DNA of 20,133 nt from Chloroflexota bacterium (GCA_016200675.1 JACQEH010000149.1:1-20133), one strand, 5' to 3'. Shown: positions 1 to 7,015, numbered from the stretch's first letter. Notes: a model not told the origin generated them from the sequence alone. Made by a program: numbers and translations.

Positions 1-231
1 GGCGCGATTGCGCCCGACGACTCGCCACCGCCCCGGCCACCGACCCACGTCGTCGAGGTTCCGGCCGGCAGCGCCGAAGGCGCGTCGACCGAGGTCCTCA
101 GCACCGGAACCGTCCGGCGGGGCCCGCGCCCCGGAAGCCCGGTGGCCCCCGCCAGGCGAACGGCGACGCCTCGCCCGAGCGGCACGGCAGCCTCACGCGC
201 CGCCGCGGCTCGCGCGGCTCGGATCGAGCCG

Positions 232-678
232 GTGCCGATGACGCGGGAGGCCTACGCACGCCTGGAGGCGGAGCTGCTGGAGCTGACCCGCGACCACCGG
301 CCCGAGGTCGTCGCCCGGATCAAGGCGGCCCGCGAGCACGGCGACCTCAAGGAGAATGCCGAGTACCAGGCCGCCCGCGAGGAGCAGTCGTTCATGGAGG
401 GCCGGATCCGGCTGCTCGAGGAGCGCAAGCGGCATGCCGTGCTCATCGAGGAGAGCACCAGCGGCCGGGTCTCCCTGGGCTCGACGGTCGTCATGGAGCA
501 CGAAGGCGAGGCCATCACCTATACCATCGTCGGGACCACGGATGCCGATCCGGCCGCCGGGCGGATCAGCTCCGCATCGCCGGTCGGCGCGGCCCTGCTC
601 GGTGCGGTCGCCGGCCAGGACGTCGAGGTCCGGACCCCGCGGGGCGCGGTCCGCTACCGCGTCGTCGAGGTCCGCTGA
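232..678 (+). CDS. greA: Transcription elongation factor GreA family
   Basis: GreA binds in the RNA polymerase secondary channel and stimulates cleavage of backtracked RNA. The protein shows the family layout: an N-terminal antiparallel coiled coil beginning MTREAYARLEAEL, the tip motif GDLKENAEY carrying the acidic residues (Asp and Glu) that position the catalytic metal, then EGRIRLLEERKRHA, and a C-terminal FKBP-like domain ending in SPVGAALLGAVAGQDVEV and a terminal VVEVR strand. E. coli GreA begins a few residues before the matching PMT, which favours GTG 232; ATG 238 is the next choice and gives 147 residues, against about 158 for the family. No clear Shine-Dalgarno or -10 box precedes either start. 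The same frame is open back to base 1 with an Ala/Pro/Arg-rich sequence, so a longer N-terminus is possible. The family is certain; the start is not. Confidence 0.9.
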   Translation: MPMTREAYARLEAELLELTRDHRPEVVARIKAAREHGDLKENAEYQAAREEQSFMEGRIRLLEERKRHAVLIEESTSGRVSLGSTVVMEHEGEAITYTIVGTTDADPAAGRISSASPVGAALLGAVAGQDVEVRTPRGAVRYRVVEVR

Positions 679-716
679 GGGACGGGCGGCGGCCGGCCGG
701 AGCCCGCCGAGGCCGC

Positions 717-722
717 TAGGAT
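717..722 (+). promoter_or_regulatory. Putative -10 box TAGGAT for the cupredoxin gene
   Basis: TAGGAT lies in the 68-bp gap after the greA stop, 24 bp before ATG 747. The same box in nearly the same context (CTAGGATGAG) precedes the SRPBCC gene at 18138. No convincing -35 is visible. Confidence 0.4.
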
Positions 723-746
723 GAGGGAACACCCATCAGTTGACCA

Positions 747-1178
747 ATGCCCGGAGTCCCCGCCCCGATGCCTGCCGCACCACGCGGCTCCACCTCACCC
801 GCGGCCTCTGTTCGCCGTCGCTCGTGGATCCTCGGCCTCGTCGTGATCCTCCTCGCCGGCTGCGGCGGCGGGGCGACGCCCGCCCCATCGTTTCCGCCCG
901 GGGCCGTCGTCGTGCACGCTCGGAACCGGACCTTCGACACGACCCAGCTGATCGTCCCCGCCGAGACCGAGTTCAGCCTCGCCTTCGTCAACGAGGACGG
1001 CGACTCCCACAACATCGCCATACGGACCAAGTCCGGCTTCGACGGCGACGTCGTCTTCCGCTTCGACCCGGTCTCCGCCCGGACCATCGTCCTGTCGGTC
1101 GGCAAGATCCCAAAGGGGAGCTACTTCTTCCTCTGCGAGGTCCATCCCAACATGTCGGGGACCGTGCTCGCCCGCTAG
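747..1178 (+). CDS. Cupredoxin-domain lipoprotein (type 1 copper site)
   Basis: This is a 143-residue exported protein, probably membrane-anchored. A basic stretch (RRRSW) is followed by a hydrophobic helix and the lipobox LLAGC, with Cys39 as the likely lipidated residue. A low-complexity linker leads into a single cupredoxin-like beta sandwich. All four type 1 copper ligands can be placed: His88 (GDSHNIAI) and Cys130, His133, Met136 in FFLCEVHPNM, so it should bind copper and could carry electrons. ATG 747 is taken as the start; ATG 768 would also keep the signal peptide. Its TAG stop shares the tetranucleotide CTAG with the stop of the convergent PLP enzyme gene. No respiratory partner lies nearby, so the redox partner is unknown. 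Confidence 0.85.
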   Translation: MPGVPAPMPAAPRGSTSPAASVRRRSWILGLVVILLAGCGGGATPAPSFPPGAVVVHARNRTFDTTQLIVPAETEFSLAFVNEDGDSHNIAIRTKSGFDGDVVFRFDPVSARTIVLSVGKIPKGSYFFLCEVHPNMSGTVLAR

Positions 1179-2236
1179 GCGCCCGCGCCGCCGGGGCCGG
1201 CGAGGGCAGCCGGGTCATCGTGGCTGCCGGGACCGTTGGTGCCGTCGAGCGGTTCGAACAGGCCCGGCGTCCCGCCGGCATGCCAGAACGCGACCCGCCG
1301 GCCGTCCCACCGTCCAGACCGGACCCCGGCGATGAGCGCGGCCAGCGCCTTGGCCGTGTAGATCGGATCGACGAGCAGGCCTTCCGTTCGGGCCAGGAGC
1401 TCCGTCGCCGCGTGGGCCGCGGCCGTCGGCCGCCCGTAGCCGTCGCCGAGGGCCGAGCCATCGAGCTCGATCTCCGCGGGCGGGATCGCCATCCCGGTGA
1501 GCGGCGCGAGCGCAGCGAGCGTCGCCTCGATCGCGGGCCGCAACTCGCCGTCCGGGCAGGCGACGAGGACGCCGACCACGGCCGCGGTGCTGCCGCCGGC
1601 CCGCAGCCCGGCGAGCAGGCCCGCCTGCGTGCCGCCGGTGGCCGACGGCGCGACGACGGCGTCCGGCATCGCGCCGCGGGCCACCGCCTGGTCCAGGAGC
1701 TCGAGTCCCGCCAGGACCTGGCCCGCTGCGCCCGGCAGGCCCGTTCCGCCCACCGGGATCACGTACGGCGACCGACCATCCCGGCGGAGGCCGGCGACGA
1801 GGCCCGCCACGGCCGCGTCGCGGGCAGCGCGGTTCGCTGTCGGGAGCTGGACGACCGTCGCGCCCAGCAGCTCATCGAGCGTCCGGCCGGGGTTCGGGAG
1901 CGCCTGATGGCCGGCGCCAGGCGCGGGCGGCCCGGACAGGACGAGGTGGACAGCGAGGCCGGCTCGGGCGCCCGCGGCAGCGGTCAGCCGGCAGTGGTTC
2001 GACCAGCGGCGCCCCGACGTGACGAGCGAGTCGGCGCCCTGCGCTACCGCGGCACCCACAAGGAACTCGAGGTTGCGGAGCTTGTTGCCCCCGAAGGCCA
2101 GGGGCAGGAGGTCCTCGCGCTTGACCCAGAGCTCGGTCCGCCCACCCAGCGCGGCCTCCAGGCGCTCGAGGCGATGGAAGGGGCTCGGCCCCTCGAAGAG
2201 CCGGAAGCGGGGCAGGGCGTCGATCGCCGGAAGCAC
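1175..2236 (-). CDS. PLP-dependent enzyme, D-cysteine desulfhydrase / ACC deaminase family
   Basis: This is a fold-type II PLP enzyme of 353 residues, close to the family length. The cofactor lysine is Lys52 in AFGGNKLRNLEF. The Ser-Asn-His motif after it is at residues 79-81 (RRWSNHCRLTAA), and the phosphate loop reads ATGGTQAGLLAG. Family members open D-cysteine to pyruvate, sulfide and ammonia, or act on 1-aminocyclopropane-1-carboxylate; the sequence alone does not tell which. Relatives usually read GGxQSNH, whereas here RRW precedes SNH, so the substrate may differ. The start is GTG 2236, six bases after a TACCAT box on the same strand with no Shine-Dalgarno, suggesting a leaderless mRNA. 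It is divergent from the amidohydrolase gene, with only 34 bp between start codons. Confidence 0.85.
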   Translation of the reverse strand: MLPAIDALPRFRLFEGPSPFHRLERLEAALGGRTELWVKREDLLPLAFGGNKLRNLEFLVGAAVAQGADSLVTSGRRWSNHCRLTAAAGARAGLAVHLVLSGPPAPGAGHQALPNPGRTLDELLGATVVQLPTANRAARDAAVAGLVAGLRRDGRSPYVIPVGGTGLPGAAGQVLAGLELLDQAVARGAMPDAVVAPSATGGTQAGLLAGLRAGGSTAAVVGVLVACPDGELRPAIEATLAALAPLTGMAIPPAEIELDGSALGDGYGRPTAAAHAATELLARTEGLLVDPIYTAKALAALIAGVRSGRWDGRRVAFWHAGGTPGLFEPLDGTNGPGSHDDPAALAGPGGAGA

Positions 2237-2242
2237 CCGGCG

Positions 2243-2248
2243 ATGGTA
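2243..2248 (-). promoter_or_regulatory. -10 box TACCAT, leaderless promoter of the PLP enzyme gene
   Basis: TACCAT on the minus strand ends 6 nt before GTG 2236, so transcription should begin at or next to the start codon. The opposite -10 box (2257-2262) is only 8 bp away. Confidence 0.55.
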
Positions 2249-2256
2249 GCCGGTGC

Positions 2257-2262
2257 TACGCT
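2257..2262 (+). promoter_or_regulatory. -10 box TACGCT, leaderless promoter of the amidohydrolase gene
   Basis: TACGCT ends 8 nt before ATG 2271. There is no Shine-Dalgarno between them and no -35-like sequence at the usual distance. Confidence 0.5.
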
Positions 2263-2270
2263 CGCCGCCG

Positions 2271-3479
2271 ATGCAGCTCCCCAGGACGCTCTACCGCGAC
2301 GCGGCGCTGGCCGATGCCCGTTCCGACCGCCTCCAGGTCGGCATCTCCATCCTCGTGGCGGGTGGCGTCATCCGCTGGATCCGACCGGCGGACGACGAGG
2401 GCGAGCTCGGGCCCGCCGAAGCGCTCGAGGTCATCGACGCCTCCGGGGCGACGATCGTGCCGGGCATGGTCGACGGCCACAGCCACGTGACGCTGCCGGG
2501 GGGCGCCCACTGGATCGACCGCATCGGCGACGAGCCGGCCGCCCTCCTCGAGGTCGCCGAGCGCAACGGCCGGCTCCTGACACGCTCCGGCGTCCGCTGG
2601 GCCCGCGATGTCGGCGCGCCGAGGGTCGCCGATCCCGTCGACGGCGCGGTCCGTGCCCTCAGCATCGGCATCCGCGACCGCTGGGCCGGCCGGCTGGGCA
2701 CGCCACACCTGCGGGTCGCGGGCACCTGGCTCGACCGGGCCGGGACGATCCCGCCGGCCGCGCACTCGGTGGAGGCCGTCGACGGCGACGACCTCCTGGC
2801 CAAGGCGATCGTCCAGCTCGATGACGGGGCGGACCTCCTCAAGCTCTACATGGACGGCCCGGATCCGGACACGTCCCCCTGGACCCACCACGAGGTCGGT
2901 CGCGTCGTGGCGGCGGCCCACACCCGGGGCGTCCGCGTGACGGCCCACTCGGGCCGCCTCAACGGGGCGGTCGAGGCGGTCCGCGGCGGGGTCGACGCCA
3001 TCGAGCATGGATTCGACCTCGATGCGGACGTCGCCGGCGAGATGGCCGCCCGGGGCACCTTCCTCGTCTCGACCCTCGGCGTCCTGCGCTCATGGCAGAC
3101 CTTCGCCACGACGACGTCGCTGGAGCGCTTCACCTCGGCCGACGGGCGGGCACGCATCGCCGAACGCCGCGAGCACGCCGAGGAGAGCGTCCGCCTGGCG
3201 CGGGCCGCCGGCGTTCCCATCGCGACGGGCACGGACTTCGGCGGCGGCTCGACGAGGGCGAACCAGCTGGCCTGGGAGGTCGAGGCGCTCGTCGGCGCCG
3301 GGATGGAGCCGTGGGAAGCGCTCGGTGCGGCGACGTGGCGCGGCGGCGAGCTCCTGGGCGAGGCCGGCGCCGGTTCCATCAGCGAGGGCGGCCCGGCCGA
3401 CTTCTTCCTCGTCCACGGCGACCCGCTCGCCGAGCCGGCGGCCCTGTGGCGGGTGTGGCGGGTGGCCTGGGCCGACTGA
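2271..3479 (+). CDS. Metal-dependent amidohydrolase, imidazolonepropionase/prolidase-like
   Basis: This is a cytosolic TIM-barrel hydrolase of 402 residues with a full metal site. The HxH pair is His70 and His72 (PGMVDGHSHV), the bridging carboxylated lysine is probably Lys191 (DLLKLYMDG), the further histidines are His226 (VTAHSG) and His246 (AIEHGFD), and the catalytic aspartate is Asp322 (IATGTDFGGGS). The C-terminus (GSISEGGPADFFLVHGDPL) is the small beta domain typical of the superfamily. Such enzymes hydrolyse cyclic amides or dipeptides; the substrate is not predictable here. ATG 2271 is preferred over GTG 2253 because the -10 box TACGCT lies between them. The cupin and kinase genes follow on the same strand. 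Confidence 0.88.
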   Translation: MQLPRTLYRDAALADARSDRLQVGISILVAGGVIRWIRPADDEGELGPAEALEVIDASGATIVPGMVDGHSHVTLPGGAHWIDRIGDEPAALLEVAERNGRLLTRSGVRWARDVGAPRVADPVDGAVRALSIGIRDRWAGRLGTPHLRVAGTWLDRAGTIPPAAHSVEAVDGDDLLAKAIVQLDDGADLLKLYMDGPDPDTSPWTHHEVGRVVAAAHTRGVRVTAHSGRLNGAVEAVRGGVDAIEHGFDLDADVAGEMAARGTFLVSTLGVLRSWQTFATTTSLERFTSADGRARIAERREHAEESVRLARAAGVPIATGTDFGGGSTRANQLAWEVEALVGAGMEPWEALGAATWRGGELLGEAGAGSISEGGPADFFLVHGDPLAEPAALWRVWRVAWAD

Positions 3480-3487
3480 CGGCCCGA

Positions 3488-3493
3488 TATCAT
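3488..3493 (+). promoter_or_regulatory. -10 box TATCAT, leaderless promoter of the cupin gene
   Basis: TATCAT lies in the 20-bp gap after the amidohydrolase stop and ends exactly 6 nt before GTG 3500. This spacing fixes the start codon and suggests that the cupin gene has its own promoter. Confidence 0.55.
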
Positions 3494-3499
3494 CGGCCC

Positions 3500-3913
3500 G
3501 TGGCCGTCCGCATCACCCCCGCCCAGCGCCTGACCACGGTCGGCCAGCACGCCGACATGGAACGCTCGATCGCGGTCTCGGCGCCCCTCACCGGCTCGAC
3601 CGGCCTCTACTCGTCGGTGGTCACCACGGAGCCCGGAGCGCGGACCCGCGTCCACCACCACGGCCCCTGCGAGACCTCCATCTACATCCTCGCCGGCCGT
3701 GCCCGCTTCACGTTCGGGCCGACGGGCGTCGAGGTCACGTTCGAGGCCACCGTCGGCGACTTCGTCTACATACCGGCCGGCGAGATCCATGTCGAGGAGA
3801 ACGCCTCGACCTCCGAGCAGTTGGTCGTGGTCCTGACCCGCAACTGCCCCGACTCCCACGTCGTGTACCTGGACGGAGGCGCCGACGGGGGCGCTCCCCC
3901 GCCGCCGCGCTGA
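3500..3913 (+). CDS. Single-domain cupin protein
   Basis: This is a small beta-barrel protein of 137 residues with both cupin motifs intact. Motif 1 is HHHGPCETSIYILAGRARF, providing two metal histidines and a glutamate. Motif 2 is GDFVYIPAGEIHVEEN, matching GX5PXGX2HX3N with the third histidine. A bound divalent metal is therefore likely. Single-domain cupins include dioxygenases, isomerases and sensory proteins, and nothing here identifies the reaction. The in-frame reading extends far upstream, but that stretch is opposite or out of frame with the amidohydrolase and is not real; GTG 3500 sits 6 nt after a TATCAT box. The protein ends in a Pro-rich tail (GGAPPPPR). The kinase gene follows after 23 nt and may be co-transcribed. 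Confidence 0.85.
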   Translation: MAVRITPAQRLTTVGQHADMERSIAVSAPLTGSTGLYSSVVTTEPGARTRVHHHGPCETSIYILAGRARFTFGPTGVEVTFEATVGDFVYIPAGEIHVEENASTSEQLVVVLTRNCPDSHVVYLDGGADGGAPPPPR

Positions 3914-3936
3914 CGCACGTCGATGCCGGCGCCCCG

Positions 3937-5013
3937 ATGACCGAGCCGCACCCGCGGCCGTTCGCGTCACCGTGGGCCGGCCTGACCATCGCGCAGCTCC
4001 TCGCGGAGCATGGGCTGGCCGGCGTCGAGGAGCAGCCCTTCCCCAACGACGGCTGGTCGGGCGCCCGGCTGACCCTCCTGGAGCGGGGCGGCGAGCGGTT
4101 CGTGCTCAAGCGGACATCGTGGGCGATCGACTGGATCGCCCGCTCCACGCGCGACCACGCCCTGCGCGAGGCCGTCCTCGCGTCGGCGCCAGGATGGTTC
4201 GAGCCGCCGCTCATGAGCGCCCACGTCGGCGCCTCTGCCGACGGGACGGCCGCGGCCATCCTCATGCCCGACCTGGGGCGCTGGCTGATCCCCTGGGATC
4301 GCGGCGACGGCGGGGGCGCGGCGATCGACGACGGCATGCTGGACCAGGCCCTCGAGGCCATGGCCGCCATTCACACCGGGACGTGGGCGCCGGCCGGCGC
4401 GGCCGGCCTCGACTGGCCGTGGTGCCCCATCCGGGAGCGGTTGCAGCTGCTGTCCAGGCCGGCTGCCGAGCGCTACCGGGCCGGCGGCCTGTGGGTCGGC
4501 GAGCGGTTCCTCCACGGCTGGGATGCCTTCGAACGACTGGCTCCGCCGGCGGCGCGGGCGCTCGTGGCCGGCCTGTCGGCCGATCCGGGCCCGCTGGTGG
4601 AGGCCCTCGACCGGCTGCCCGCCACCGGCCTCCACGGTGACCTGAAGCTCGCCAACCTGGCCCTCTTTCCCGATGGGATCGCGGCCGCCATCGACTGGCA
4701 GATGGTCGCCCACGGCCCGGTCGCGCTGGAGCTCGGCTGGTTCCTCGTCGCGAACGTTGCCCAGCTTCCCGGCGAGCCCGATGCGATCCTGGAGCGCTAC
4801 CGACGCGTCCTCGTCGCGGCGGGCGGGGCGGCCCTCGTCGGCGACTGGGACGCGCAGCGAGACCTGGCGATCCTCGTCGGGATCCTCCTCCGGGGCTGGC
4901 GCAAGGGCCTCGACGCCGAGGCGGGCGGACGCCTCCCGACCCGGCGAGCGGCGACCACGGACCTGGCCTGGTGGAGCATCGAGGCGACGGCAGCCGCGGG
5001 GCGCCGGCTCTGA
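3937..5013 (+). CDS. Aminoglycoside phosphotransferase (APH)-family small-molecule kinase
   Basis: This 358-residue protein has the protein-kinase-like fold of the APH family. A likely ATP-binding lysine is Lys58 (RFVLKRT). The catalytic loop is HGDLKLAN with His233, Asp235 and Asn240, and the metal-binding Asp253 sits in AAIDWQ, the family's counterpart of DFG. Family members phosphorylate aminoglycosides, choline, homoserine, fructosamines and other hydroxyl compounds. Position after a cupin and an amidohydrolase gives no clue to an antibiotic substrate, so resistance should not be assumed. The start is ATG 3937, 23 nt after the cupin stop; no strong Shine-Dalgarno is visible, and translational coupling is possible. 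Confidence 0.82.
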   Translation: MTEPHPRPFASPWAGLTIAQLLAEHGLAGVEEQPFPNDGWSGARLTLLERGGERFVLKRTSWAIDWIARSTRDHALREAVLASAPGWFEPPLMSAHVGASADGTAAAILMPDLGRWLIPWDRGDGGGAAIDDGMLDQALEAMAAIHTGTWAPAGAAGLDWPWCPIRERLQLLSRPAAERYRAGGLWVGERFLHGWDAFERLAPPAARALVAGLSADPGPLVEALDRLPATGLHGDLKLANLALFPDGIAAAIDWQMVAHGPVALELGWFLVANVAQLPGEPDAILERYRRVLVAAGGAALVGDWDAQRDLAILVGILLRGWRKGLDAEAGGRLPTRRAATTDLAWWSIEATAAAGRRL

Positions 5014-5020
5014 CCACGGT

Positions 5021-5058
5021 CCGGGCCGCGGCAGTCGGGCCGGGCCGCGGCAGTCGGG
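5021..5058 (+). repeat. Two tandem copies of a 19-bp unit upstream of ridA
   Basis: CCGGGCCGCGGCAGTCGGG occurs twice without change (5021-5039 and 5040-5058), followed by a partial third copy (CCGGGCCGGG). The repeat fills much of the 94-bp gap before ridA and ends 11 bp before its -10 box, so it covers where a -35 element would be. Confidence 0.85.
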
Positions 5059-5069
5059 CCGGGCCGGGC

Positions 5070-5075
5070 TACGAT
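5070..5075 (+). promoter_or_regulatory. -10 box TACGAT of ridA, with Shine-Dalgarno
   Basis: TACGAT predicts a transcription start near 5082 and a leader of about 25 nt. A Shine-Dalgarno-like TGGAGTGAG (5095-5103) precedes ATG 5108. In contrast to its neighbours, this gene has a leader. Confidence 0.5.
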
Positions 5076-5107
5076 GGCGGCCCCACATTGCACCTGGAGT
5101 GAGCGGC

Positions 5108-5632
5108 ATGCCCAAGCACGTGATCAGCGGTCCGGGCGTGGCCCCGAGCAGCCTGCCCTTCAGCCCCCTCGTCGAGGCCAATGGCTTCGTGTTCCTGGCC
5201 GGCCAGGTGGGCCAGGCGCCGAACGGCGCGGGTGCGGTCGGCGGCGGCATCGAGGCCGAGACGCGCCAGATGATCGAGAACGTCGGGGCGCTCCTCCGGG
5301 CCGCCGGCCTCGACTTCGGGGATGTCGTCCAGTCGACGGTCTACCTCCGGGACTTCACCGAGTTCGCCCTGATGAACGCCGTCTACCGCGAGTTCTTCCC
5401 GACCGATCCGCCGACCAGGGCCACCGTCGGCGTCAGCGGCCTGGCCGCCGACTACCGCGTCGAGATCGTCTGCGTGGCCGCCCGCCGCGGCGGCGGTTCA
5501 GCCGGCCGGAGCGCCGTCGCTTGTGATCGGCACGCTGTCGCCGACGTCGAACTCGTCGAGGGCGATGGTGGGACGGCCGGGCGTGCCGAGCACCTCGATC
5601 CTGATCCTGTGGCTCCCGACCCGGTCGAATGA
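5108..5632 (+). CDS. ridA: RidA family reactive enamine/imine deaminase, with antisense-overlapping C-terminal tail
   Basis: RidA hydrolyses reactive 2-aminoacrylate released by PLP enzymes and so protects other PLP enzymes. Residues 1 to about 126 form the complete domain, with the substrate-binding Arg104 (DPPTRATVGVSGL) and catalytic Glu119 (YRVEIVCVAAR), matching Arg105 and Glu120 of the E. coli protein. Family members usually end here, at 125-130 residues. This frame runs on for another 48 residues, because no stop occurs until 5632, and overlaps the 3' end of the convergent transglycosylase-like gene by 135 bp. The tail has no recognisable domain and reads the antisense of a real coding region, so it is probably a read-on tail. 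The PLP enzyme at 1175 could be a metabolic partner (inference). Confidence 0.88.
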   Translation: MPKHVISGPGVAPSSLPFSPLVEANGFVFLAGQVGQAPNGAGAVGGGIEAETRQMIENVGALLRAAGLDFGDVVQSTVYLRDFTEFALMNAVYREFFPTDPPTRATVGVSGLAADYRVEIVCVAARRGGGSAGRSAVACDRHAVADVELVEGDGGTAGRAEHLDPDPVAPDPVE

Positions 5633-6409
5633 GGTCGAGAAGAGCACGGCGCGGGGCCGGAAGGAGGGCGCGTACACGTCGACGGTCCGGACGAGGACAT
5701 CATCGAGGTAGAGGCGAGCCTGACCGCGGGTCGGGCCCTTCGGGCCGATCCAGGCGATCGAGTCCCCGGTAAAGTCGAACCAGACGCTGGTCCGCGCCGC
5801 GACCGCGTAGCGGACCTGCCCGCCGAGATAGCCGGCGAACTCGGCCGCGCCCCAGCCGCCGGAGAACTGAACGGCGTCGTTCGATTCATCGAAGACGGTG
5901 ATGGCGGCGGCGGATGCCGATGGGCGGGGGGCGCTCGGCGTGGAAGGCTTCGTCGGAATGCCGGGCGCGCCCATGGCGGCCATGACCCGATTGACGTACT
6001 GCCGCGCGAACGCGGACCAGTGATTGGGATCAGGATCGCCGTCGCCGGTGAGCCACCAGTGGGCTACGGCGGGCCAGTTCCCGAGCCAGTTGTAGAGGGC
6101 CGTGATCTTGTGGCGGGCGACGTCCTCCTGGTTCGCCGGCGTCGGCTCGGCGTTGGCGTTGCCGAGGTAGCGCAGCGACCAGGCGGCCCAGCTGGCGGGC
6201 ATGATCTGGTACTTGCCGAACGCTCCCGACGTCGCATTCACCGCGTCATAGCGGCCATTCGACTCGACCGACCCGAGCGCGGCCATGAAGTGGTCGATGT
6301 TGGGCGGGTCCACGGCCTGCGTGATCGACGGCACGATCAGGGCGGCCAGCAGGATTGCGGTGATCGTGGCTGTGGCGGTCGCGCGCACGCGACCGATCAC
6401 GTCTGGCAA
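5498..6409 (-). CDS. Secreted lytic-transglycosylase-like protein with C-terminal beta domain
   Basis: This is a 303-residue exported protein. Residues 10-32 form a hydrophobic signal peptide. The next part resembles a soluble lytic transglycosylase / lysozyme-like domain, with Glu49 in ALGSVESNGRYDAV as candidate catalytic acid and GAFGKYQIMPASW as the characteristic Q-I-M-P motif. A Pro/Ser/Ala-rich linker (about 147-163) leads to a beta-strand-rich C-terminal domain (about 165-303) without a name I can give; it may bind wall glycans. The start is TTG 6409, supported by a strong Shine-Dalgarno GGAGGAGGT just upstream and by the signal peptide position. The 3' end overlaps the ridA tail on the other strand. 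The probable role is peptidoglycan cleavage outside the membrane. Confidence 0.78.
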   Translation of the reverse strand: MPDVIGRVRATATATITAILLAALIVPSITQAVDPPNIDHFMAALGSVESNGRYDAVNATSGAFGKYQIMPASWAAWSLRYLGNANAEPTPANQEDVARHKITALYNWLGNWPAVAHWWLTGDGDPDPNHWSAFARQYVNRVMAAMGAPGIPTKPSTPSAPRPSASAAAITVFDESNDAVQFSGGWGAAEFAGYLGGQVRYAVAARTSVWFDFTGDSIAWIGPKGPTRGQARLYLDDVLVRTVDVYAPSFRPRAVLFSTSFDRVGSHRIRIEVLGTPGRPTIALDEFDVGDSVPITSDGAPAG

Positions 6410-6412
6410 TAG

Positions 6413-6447
6413 ACCTCCTCCAAGAGGTTGGCGGAATGGGGAGGATA
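6413..6447 (-). promoter_or_regulatory. -10 box TATCCT and Shine-Dalgarno for the transglycosylase-like gene
   Basis: On the minus strand TATCCT (6447-6442) is followed by a leader of about 25 nt that holds GGAGGAGGT (6421-6413). This is one of the strongest Shine-Dalgarno sequences in the window, and it decides for the rare TTG start. Confidence 0.55.
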
Positions 6448-6487
6448 GCGGCGACCGGCGGGACCAGCAACCGTGGCGCCGGATCGC

Positions 6488-7009
6488 TCAGCCGCTGATC
6501 GCGCGCAGGAACTCGGCCGCCTGGTCGAGGACGTCGTCGAGGACGGGCCGGAGGGTGTGGCCGAGGCGCGGGAACGTCACCAGGCGAGCGTCCGCCAGGA
6601 GCGGCAGCGCCGCCCGCAGGAGCTCGATCCGGGCAAAGGGATCCGACTCCCCCGAGAACAGGAGGACCGGGCAGGTGATCCGCGGCCAGTGGGCCACGCG
6701 GGCGGGCCCGCGTTCCGGTGCACCCGGCGGATGAAGCGGGTAGGAGAGGAGGATGAGGGCCTCGTAGGCCGTGCCGGCGTCCGCCGCCGCCAGGCTGGCC
6801 ACCCGGCCTCCATAGGAGTGACCGCCGACGGCGACGCCGGGGCCCTCGGGGACGGCCGCGCGCCAGCTCGAGATGGCGTCCTCGGCGCGCCGGCGGGGAA
6901 GGTCGACCGCGGTGGCCGGAATGCCCCGGCGCTCGAGGCCGGCGACGAACGGGGCCATCGAGGCAGCCGTCCCGCTGGCGCCATGACCGAGGTAGATCCT
7001 GGGCGGCAT
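6488..7009 (-). CDS. Alpha/beta hydrolase (dienelactone hydrolase / KANL3-Tex30-like)
   Basis: This is a small cytosolic alpha/beta hydrolase of 173 residues. The oxyanion-side loop is YLGHGASG near the N-terminus. The nucleophile is Ser65 in GGHSYGG, the acid is probably Asp123 in FSGESDPF, and the base is His151 in LGHTLRP, so the catalytic triad is complete. The short length without a lid domain fits the KANL3/Tex30-like or dienelactone-hydrolase-like group; the substrate is unknown, probably an ester or thioester. ATG 7009 is chosen because the -10 box TACGCT ends 6 nt before it. The frame is open far upstream, but that part is antisense to tag and not coding. The gene is divergent from tag with 39 bp between start codons. 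Confidence 0.82.
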   Translation of the reverse strand: MPPRIYLGHGASGTAASMAPFVAGLERRGIPATAVDLPRRRAEDAISSWRAAVPEGPGVAVGGHSYGGRVASLAAADAGTAYEALILLSYPLHPPGAPERGPARVAHWPRITCPVLLFSGESDPFARIELLRAALPLLADARLVTFPRLGHTLRPVLDDVLDQAAEFLRAISG

Positions 7010-7015
7010 GGCGCC

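Noticed and set aside
740..2824. A 694-codon plus-strand open frame
   Set aside because: It lies across the cupredoxin gene, the antisense of the PLP enzyme gene and the amidohydrolase gene in the wrong frame. Its product is low-complexity Arg/Ala/Gly sequence without motifs.
3937..5013. Antibiotic resistance gene (aminoglycoside phosphotransferase)
   Set aside because: The fold and catalytic motifs fit the broad APH family only. There is no mobile element, and the neighbours are metabolic, so a resistance label is unsupported.
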